From contig NC_082598.1 in assembly GCF_030936135.1 (NCBI RefSeq), positions 16,558,687 through 16,622,686 of the forward strand: a DNA stretch of 64,000 nt, given 5' to 3'. Positions 56,707 through 64,000 of the stretch are shown one piece after another (position 1 is the stretch's first letter; each line of letters opens with the position of its first letter). Position numbers and translations under genes: made by a program. The DNA comes from Gavia stellata (taxonomy: Eukaryota; Chordata; Aves; Gaviiformes; Gaviidae). The notes below the pieces were generated by a model. The model did no database searches and was not told the DNA's origin. It was given only the letters and a program-made list of their open reading frames with translations.

Positions 56707-59464
56707 TATGCAACAGAGCTACCCAGCAAGTGCTTGATTTTATCTGAATAACAAAATTGGCATTTCCCATACACCTATTGAATTGTCATAAAGCTGGAGC
56801 TTGCAGGTCCTTCAGTAGGTGAGTTTTGATTACAGGAAGCCTGCAATTGTTCACGGTCATCCAAATAAGCAGATAATACAAAACATAAGAGGAAAGACTG
56901 CTTTTGGAACTTCCTGGAAAATACATTTAAGAAAGAAGATACTGTTCCTTAATTTAAAATGCACTTCTTCACTACTGTCTTTATGTTGATGAATTTTTCA
57001 TTCTTTTCCTCCCCTTATTTATGTTTTCCCATTTGTTTTTGAGTGAATCTACATTTACATTCCTACAGCAAGTCTTTCAAATATTCATTAGTTATTAAAT
57101 TTCTTTTCCTAGATCAATCAGGTGCTAATTGTACTTATTTTGAAAGACCTCATCCAACACTATGAATCACACTATCCCACCACCATAACTCCATTGAATT
57201 TAGTGGAATACTTTCTAGTTTATTCCAGTAAAATTACAAGGCCAAGCAGCCATATGACCTCTTTTGGACCAGGTTAATTAAGGAATGTGGGTGCTAACAG
57301 GTCAGATGTTACAAAACATAAATCCTAGGCCTATTATTCAGTTTGGAATGCAGGTGTTAGCACATAAACTCTCTACATGAGCACACTGCTTGAGCAGAAT
57401 GATTGAAAAAAAAAAGGTACTGGACTGGAAGCTGTTTTAATAGGAAACACTAAGCACAGAAGTATCTAAAACCTCACCTTTTCTTTGAAGCTTAAAACCC
57501 TCAAATGAATTAGGATGCAGAACCTGGCATCCTCTCTTGGAAAAAATAACTTTGAAATAATCTTAAAAGTCTTTAAATGCAGGTATTAGAGGAGGATTCT
57601 TTATATAATGACCTTTACACAACAGCCCAGTAGTTAGAGTATGAGTCTTATGAAGACCTTGCTTCAGTTTCTTTCTCCACTAGAAAATTAAAATCAAAAG
57701 TCACATACCAGAAAAATGTGTGAAACACAAACCAATCATTTGTTTATTTTTCAATAAAGAATATTCTCTGTGTTAAAGAAATCGTAAATGCATGTTCCAA
57801 CATATACTTTAAAATGTTCAGACTTAGAACAATGATATTTAGCAATCTTACAGGCAACAGGAAAAATTCCTTAGGAATTTTGAACACCAAAGGTTGTGGA
57901 TCACCTCTCAGGGCATAGACTGACACAGTTCTATAAGATTAACAGTGCTTGTTTAAAAATTGGTGCATTTCCAGGTATTGCTATCAGCTGCAAACTCAGT
58001 GCCACTGAATATCAAAACTTTACGTTCTGTTAAACCATTAGCAATCACCTTGGTTTTAACTGTATTGCTGCCTGTGTGGCAGAATAGAGACCCATCAAAT
58101 AAATCGCCATATCTTTCCTTTCAATCATTGCTTTCAGGTTCTTAGGGGACACACAGATGGAAAATGAACAAGTAAAAGGAAAGAAGGAGAAATAAAAAAT
58201 TCAGGTCTGTTAACACTCATAAATCCCCAGGCTTTTCTACAGATTAAAGGCTCAAGCTAAGGGGATAAAGTTAATCTTAAATTTAAGACAAGTCGCTTTT
58301 CTTTTCCACATCACAGTAGTTTTTGTAGCAATAAATAAACATTCTCTCATTTATTCTTCTAAAAATTTTCTACGATGTTGAGTGATCTTTGCAGAGCATT
58401 TGTCAAAAATCTTTTAAAGCTATACTTATTCTCAAACTCCTAGTAGAAGTCCATGCTCCTGAATATTTAGAAACACAAAATGGTATGATAGGTAGAAGAC
58501 AGACAGATAGATAAAATAATTATTTAGAATGAACAAGCGTTTACTATTGATGCTCAAAATTCAGCAAAGCCAGATGTGAAGTAACTAATATAGATTGTAC
58601 GGTTCATCAAGATTCTGATGGCTGACCGAAACAGAGAAAACTATTTATAACCTTGGAAGTGTTTGGTATAAAAATCTTCAATGAATCGAAATATGAATGA
58701 CTGTGTTAATTTGTGGACGTGGAAGATGCTTAGGAGAACATTTAATTTCTTGGTACAACTTTCCTTTTTTTCAGTTGTGTGGCTTTTAAAGTTGTTACCA
58801 ATAATGCAATGCACTTTACTTATTATATTTAAATTTACCTCCTCTAGAATGGTTTTAAATTGGATATTAGTTTGGACTGAAAAACGCATATCTAAGTTTT
58901 GAACCACCATACAGATCTAATTTTATGTTTTAACTGCATTACCCAAAAGCCTGAGAGTGTTAAATTCTGAGATATTAGTGTTAGTGTATCTGCAGTCTTT
59001 TCACACTAGGGAATTTCAGGAAAAAATTCCCAGCTGTGTTAACATTGGTTCAGCTGTGTCAGCAGGAGCTTGATGATTTGATCATCTTTCAACTTTTAAT
59101 CCAGAAGTGAACTATGTGAATTCACATTCATTATATTCTTTTTTTCACTTCAAAAAATAAGTACCTTGATGATTAGCAGATATTCAAACGCCCTCTTTAA
59201 AACTACCTAAAACTCCCAAATGTGTTCTCAGATAACCTAGACACCTTCATAAGGAAATACTGCCATTTTCCTCATGATACTCTCATTTTTATGACTTCAC
59301 ATCACATTTTGCCATTGAGTTCCATCTTCCTCTGTGATGCATCGTGATTTCTTTTTCAAAGAAGTGGTTCATCATAGGAGGTCTTGGCAACAGAGAATTA
59401 TCATAGATAAGGTAGATAATTGAAAATGCAGACATATGAACAATTTCCCAAGCCCTCTAGACCA
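56707..59464. other. AT-rich non-coding stretch
   Basis: No recognisable gene or repeat. Open frames are below 90 codons, and two of them overlap on opposite strands near 58.7 kb. Confidence 0.4.
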
Positions 59465-59532
59465 TATTTGGGGTTGGGACTAGATGATCTTTAAGGACCT
59501 TTCCAACCCAAACCATTCTATGATTCCACGAT
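59465..59532 (+). mobile_element. CR1 3' tip
   Basis: 'ggttgggactagatgatctt', 'aaggacctttccaacccaaa' and 'ccattctatgattcc' are the last ~70 bp of a CR1 3' UTR with its terminal repeat. Confidence 0.88.
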
Positions 59533-62439
59533 ATTTGAAGTGCAAGTATACAGAAGAGGAGACATTTGACTTTCTGAAACCCTTTCCTCCACAAAAATCA
59601 GAAAACAGTTTTGATGGCTAATTTTCAGCCACTCTCTAAGTCTCTACTCTGTATTCTAGCACAGCTGAAATGGTGATATTATGCGGGGATCTATTTCTTA
59701 CAATTTCCTCACATACCCAATGCCAGTGATATAAACTGTATCTGAAAACTCTTTACAGAGTTGAATAATGCAGGCACACAGCTGCTTTCTTTTTTAACCC
59801 AGCCTCACTGCGTAGCTTTACAGCAGGAAAACAAGAAAGAACAGCCATGTTCTGAAACATTATTTCTCAAACTACATTAAATGGACCAAGTGGAGGAGTG
59901 AAGAAAGGTGGTCAAGGAGCTCAGGCACTGGAAGGGGAAAGGCTCTGTTCTGCTGTTGCTCTGCAAACACTCGAAGCCAAGAAGTCGTGACACAGGTCTG
60001 TTTTATTCACTGATGGAAATATCTTTGTTCAGCATTGCATAATGTGAACCTCGGCAAAGCGACAGCTGCTAGTGGGAGCCTTATAAAGATACCGCTCTGC
60101 CCAATGGGAAGGCAGATAGGAGCCTGGGAGGCTGATGTTGGAAAGCCAGAAGCCACTGCCTACATGCCCCATTTCACTCTCAGTCTGAAGTTTGTCCCCT
60201 GGCTGTGAATGCACACAGAGACCTTGACTGACAACATAGAACAAATCTAAATTAAAGACCAAGTAAGCAAGTTGTGTCACAGTTCAGGGAAATTTCCAGG
60301 AGAGATCTTTAATTCCCAGACTGCTCATTGCCATTGACTACAATGGAATATCACAGTAAGGACAAACAATCCTATATAATGTGGTGGATGCAGATTAGTC
60401 AAATTACAACAACTTCATGCTGAGAGTCCCTGGCTATTTCCTTGCACTGACAGTCTCTGTAAAAGGTGTCTAAGGATTAATCCTTTTCTTTCTTTTTCTC
60501 CATGTATCTCTTAATATATGGAATCATGTATCCTGACCAAAACCCATCAGCTGAGGGAGACAACTGGATGAAAGGACAGTACATTAACAGGAGACATGTG
60601 CCTGTTGCTTTTGCTGGTAGCCTTCTCTGCAACTTTGAGAAAGATCCTACTTATGCACTTTGTTCCTTCGTCCGTCTTCCAAACACTTGCCCAAAGAAAT
60701 ATTTTCTGTAAGTGTGAGTAGTTCCCCAAAAGGCAACTGAATAACTTGAAGATAGACGTTTTTGCTGAAGGGGATGGGACTTGGACTGCGATCTCATTGC
60801 AAAATGTATGCATTGCTGTTTATTTCTTCATCCAAATAAGGAAACAAATAATGAACTATTAAAGAAAATCATGTCTATGAATCACCAAAGTTGCAAATTC
60901 TTACTTTTATGACCATCCCATTTCATGCCAGCAGAGTGACATTGTTAGGGGGATTTTTTATGTCTAATGGGTATATCCAGGCTCCTGCCAAACATGCTGT
61001 GTGCCAGATGAGCTGCCGCCAGGTTAGAAACTTAGAAGGACTTATTATCCAGAGGACTAAAAGAGTTTGCTCTTAGGCTACATTTTGCAATTTTATTAAC
61101 AGATTCATTGCTACCTTACAGAGTAGATTCATCAGTCAAAGAGCACCTTCAGTGCTGTCCAAACCTCGGAGATGGATCCAAATGTCCCTGATTATATAAA
61201 GTTTCCATTTTGATCTCAGATGGCTCTGGACAACCTTAGCATTCTCTTTTGGATCCAACAAAACACCAGGGTTTCACTTGGAAGATGCCACATTCAGGAG
61301 TACAGGAAACAAGCCATGATATAGTTTGACAAAACAAAAGGGGAGAAATGCAATTTTCTGTGACTATGTGAATTAGAATTTAATCAGAGATATAAAATAT
61401 AATACAAAAAGACAATATCTTGTTTGGACTTGGACCGGCTCTGGAAAGCTTTTAAGAACATGCACACTACTTGAAACATGTGTTTAGATTCTCTCCTAAC
61501 TAGGGATATCTTTATGAACCAAGACAGTAAAGTACTCAGACAACCATTAACATTCATTGAATGTAAGACTTAAAGAGTCTGCCTGAAAACGTGCAGTGTA
61601 ATTCTGCAAAGAATATCCTATAAACTACAAATAGTTCTAAATGCAATACATTTTGGGTCAGCATCAAATTATTGGCAGAAAAGCAAAAATTTGAAAAAAA
61701 TTATATGGAATATTGTTTTTTTCATTTAGCTCCCCATTTCAGTCAACTTAAAAAAAAAATCCATAACCATTTTGAGCTTTTAAAATAATTCTTAAAAATG
61801 GTTTTGAAAGGAAAATTGAGAAGTTTGATTTACAAACTGACCTGGCCGAGTAAGTTGAATGTTTAGGAATTTTTTCTAATGTCTTTTCCGGTATGTGACT
61901 TTTGGCAAAACAGACATGAATTTACAGAACAGTTTGGTTTCATCTTATCTTCAGTTTTCAGAGAAAAACATTTTAACTAAGTAGTATCACCCTACTTCAT
62001 TCAGAAGCCTCAGTATATATAACTGATATGAAAACTACATCATCAGTTTCACCTCAAACCAGATTTTTATGAAGCAGATGTTCTGAAGAACCATATTTAG
62101 GGTGTATTCACTGATGTCTTAGAAACGTATCTGTTTTAAGTGATGTTTTTGCCTATATCTATCCTCTGGACAACTGTTCTTTAACCCTGTTGATCTTCTC
62201 AGGGCTGTCATAAATATTCTTTCATAAAGTACACACTGTTCTTTAGTATATACTATTATTTATATATGTAAAGGTTGTATCAACTGTGTTATTTCAGCAG
62301 GCACAAAATTAGGTGAGAGATACTGCTTTGATACTACTCCCCTGTAGGATCTGGAGCAAATCACCCTGCAATGCTGCTTTTCTGCTTACAATCCAGGTCT
62401 TTGAGAAGAAATTGTCTTTCACATTGTATTTATATATTG
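59533..62439. other. AT-rich non-coding stretch
   Basis: No recognisable gene, RNA gene or repeat. Confidence 0.4.
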
Positions 62440-62645
62440 CCTCTCAGCTGAGACCTCCAGATGCTACTATAATACAAAGATTAAACAGCGGTACTATCTG
62501 TTAAATAATGAATACTGTAAGCATGCCGATGAGACATCCATTTGGGATGAGGAGCCTAAGAGGAGAGATTAAATAACTTTCCCAAGGTCATGTGATTCAT
62601 TATTGACAGAGAAAGGATGGTGCGTGCAAGAGCCTTACGTCCAGA
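62440..62645 (+). repeat. Ancient MIR-like SINE fragment
   Basis: 'gagacctccagatgctacta' and 'taatacaaagattaaac' fit the body of an old amniote SINE. 'ttcccaaggtcatgtgattc' is the MIR core-tail word ('cccaaggtcacacag'). 'agccttacgtccagaat' continues the tail. Diverged; edges approximate. Confidence 0.5.
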
Positions 62646-64000
62646 ATAGGGACACATGTGAGGGCTCCCCATGGCCTTGCAGGCTCTCTGCTGGGGTAGT
62701 ACACTCTTGCTGTGCTTGACCAGTTATCAAGCAAAGTGGCGCTGAAGATAGCGGCACCACTCAGCCAAGGGGAAAGCTGGTGGGATCTAACAGTCATCTG
62801 AGCAAGACATGTAGGGACTTGGGGCTCCGCCACTCTACAGATGAAAAACTGGACTAGAAATATAGCAGTAGCATAGCAGTATCATAGACTACTTCTGTAC
62901 TCACAAATTAGTGTCAGGAAGCATTGCCGGGCACTGCATGTCAGTCGTGTGTACCACCCGATCAGCCCTGGCAGTGCATCTGGCCAGGGCTGACCAACAG
63001 TCTCCCAAAGGATCCCTGGCCAAGGTTCATGAGCTACCATGGGTCAGGAACCATTTCCAGTTGCCTCCTGGCAAATACGCAGTTCTGGAGGGTAAGGGAG
63101 GTACATGTAAGGACACGTGGCATCCCCTGCTAGTTGGGTTCAAAGGCAGCGATCAGTCCTAGGCGTGCTTAATCATCTCGTACAGCCACTACCACTTGCA
63201 AAACCACCAAGCTCAGTCCTGCATTTATGACACTTTGAAGGTCAGATCACGTTTGACTGCAAGGAGACTTCCTGTTTAAGTTCATTGTGCTGGTCAGAGG
63301 ATTGCTACTCCACCTCTCTCCAGTTTACCTTCACTGGCTCTCAGAGACATCTCACGACCAGAAAGGAGCTACTTGCATCTCCAGGACAGAACTTGCCATC
63401 CTGCTAATTACATGCCGTGGAGCACAATGGTAAATCGAGCCAACCTTAGCTGTACGGTACTCCTCTAACAGGGTCCTCATGCGTGCTCTGACCTCTGTCA
63501 TCCTCAGGCAGTTGCTTGGCAACACCAGCATCTTCGATATTCACTCACTGGGTGTTAGGTAATAAACTCACCAATGAGGCTACAGCTAGCTAATTTCCTC
63601 TGCCGTTTGCAGCAGAGGATAAAGTGAATCTGCGGTATCTTAGTGATATGTCTAAACAACTGCCTGAAGATATTCTTTTGTTACAAATTGAATTCCTCTG
63701 TTTCAACTGACAGGTCCTTTACCCCTAGTCGGCTGTCTCATGTTTGGGAATAAATAGAGAGGTAGAGCACCTGAGGAACCGGTGTTTCTATTTGCGCATC
63801 AGCATACCAAACAGTGCGCTATCTGGTAATCAGCAACTGCACGCCTGATGTCGTGCAGGATGCAAACCACAGCCGGTGCTTGCTGGACGCAGACAAGCAG
63901 TACAAACTGAACTGTGCAGGAGGATAAGTAACTATCACATTTCCTGACTGGGGTGATGATACTGGTGGAAAAGGTGAAATGTTGAGATTTGCAAGACACC
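62646..64000. other. Non-coding stretch
   Basis: No recognisable gene or repeat. Composition is slightly richer in G+C than the preceding 3 kb. Short open frames have no motif. Confidence 0.4.

Noticed and set aside
1..64000. tRNA, rRNA, CRISPR, bacterial operon or novel defence-type systems
   Set aside because: Nothing with the required structure was seen. The composition and repeat content are those of a vertebrate gene-poor region.

Overview
The window looks like nuclear DNA from a bird, probably neoavian. The evidence is several chicken-repeat-1 (CR1) LINE copies with avian-style 3' ends, two solo LTRs of a type common in bird genomes, and a gene of the ITPRIPL1 family in its usual avian form. 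Most of the 64 kb is AT-rich, gene-poor DNA. It holds fossils of older amniote CR1/L3 LINEs and MIR-like SINEs and no recognisable protein-coding exons.

Layout. 1-28 kb: non-coding, with a MIR-like SINE (about 1.9 kb), an old 1.1-kb CR1 (3.1-4.2 kb), an L3/CR1 scrap (5.9 kb) and another MIR-like SINE (14.9 kb). A small CpG-rich patch lies near 23.4 kb. 28.1-28.85 kb: a young CR1. 28.9-31.5 kb: a GC-rich island carrying the only convincing gene. This is an ITPRIPL1 paralogue with a probable non-coding first exon (to 29405), a 573-bp intron and one coding exon (29982-31034). Its reading frame stops at a TGA where the family has a conserved Trp. Frameshifted family homology continues to about 31.3 kb and a poly(A) signal follows at 31482, so this is a C-terminally truncated paralogue or a pseudogene. 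31.7-33.1 kb: two CR1 pieces, one joining an endonuclease segment directly to the 3' part of the reverse transcriptase. 33.4-33.9 kb: a solo LTR with a 5-bp target duplication.

34-64 kb is again non-coding. It holds a young and an old CR1 side by side (38.8-39.8 kb), a MIR-like SINE (40.8 kb), an old minus-strand CR1 with a younger CR1 nested in it (45.9-46.9 kb), an old CR1 reaching its 3' end (50.1-50.9 kb), a second solo LTR with a 5-bp duplication (51.9-52.5 kb), a long CR1 with most of its reverse transcriptase open (55.6-56.7 kb), a CR1 3' tip (59.5 kb) and a MIR-like SINE (62.5 kb). Several A/T-rich stretches dense in homeodomain-, octamer- and GATA-like words (10.2, 21.7, 42.6, 43.2 and 49.5 kb) could be conserved regulatory elements, but this needs an alignment.

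I found no operon-like or novel multi-gene system. The items most worth a second look are the truncated ITPRIPL1 paralogue, the paired solo LTRs, a shared nonsense codon in two young CR1 copies, and the nested CR1 insertion.
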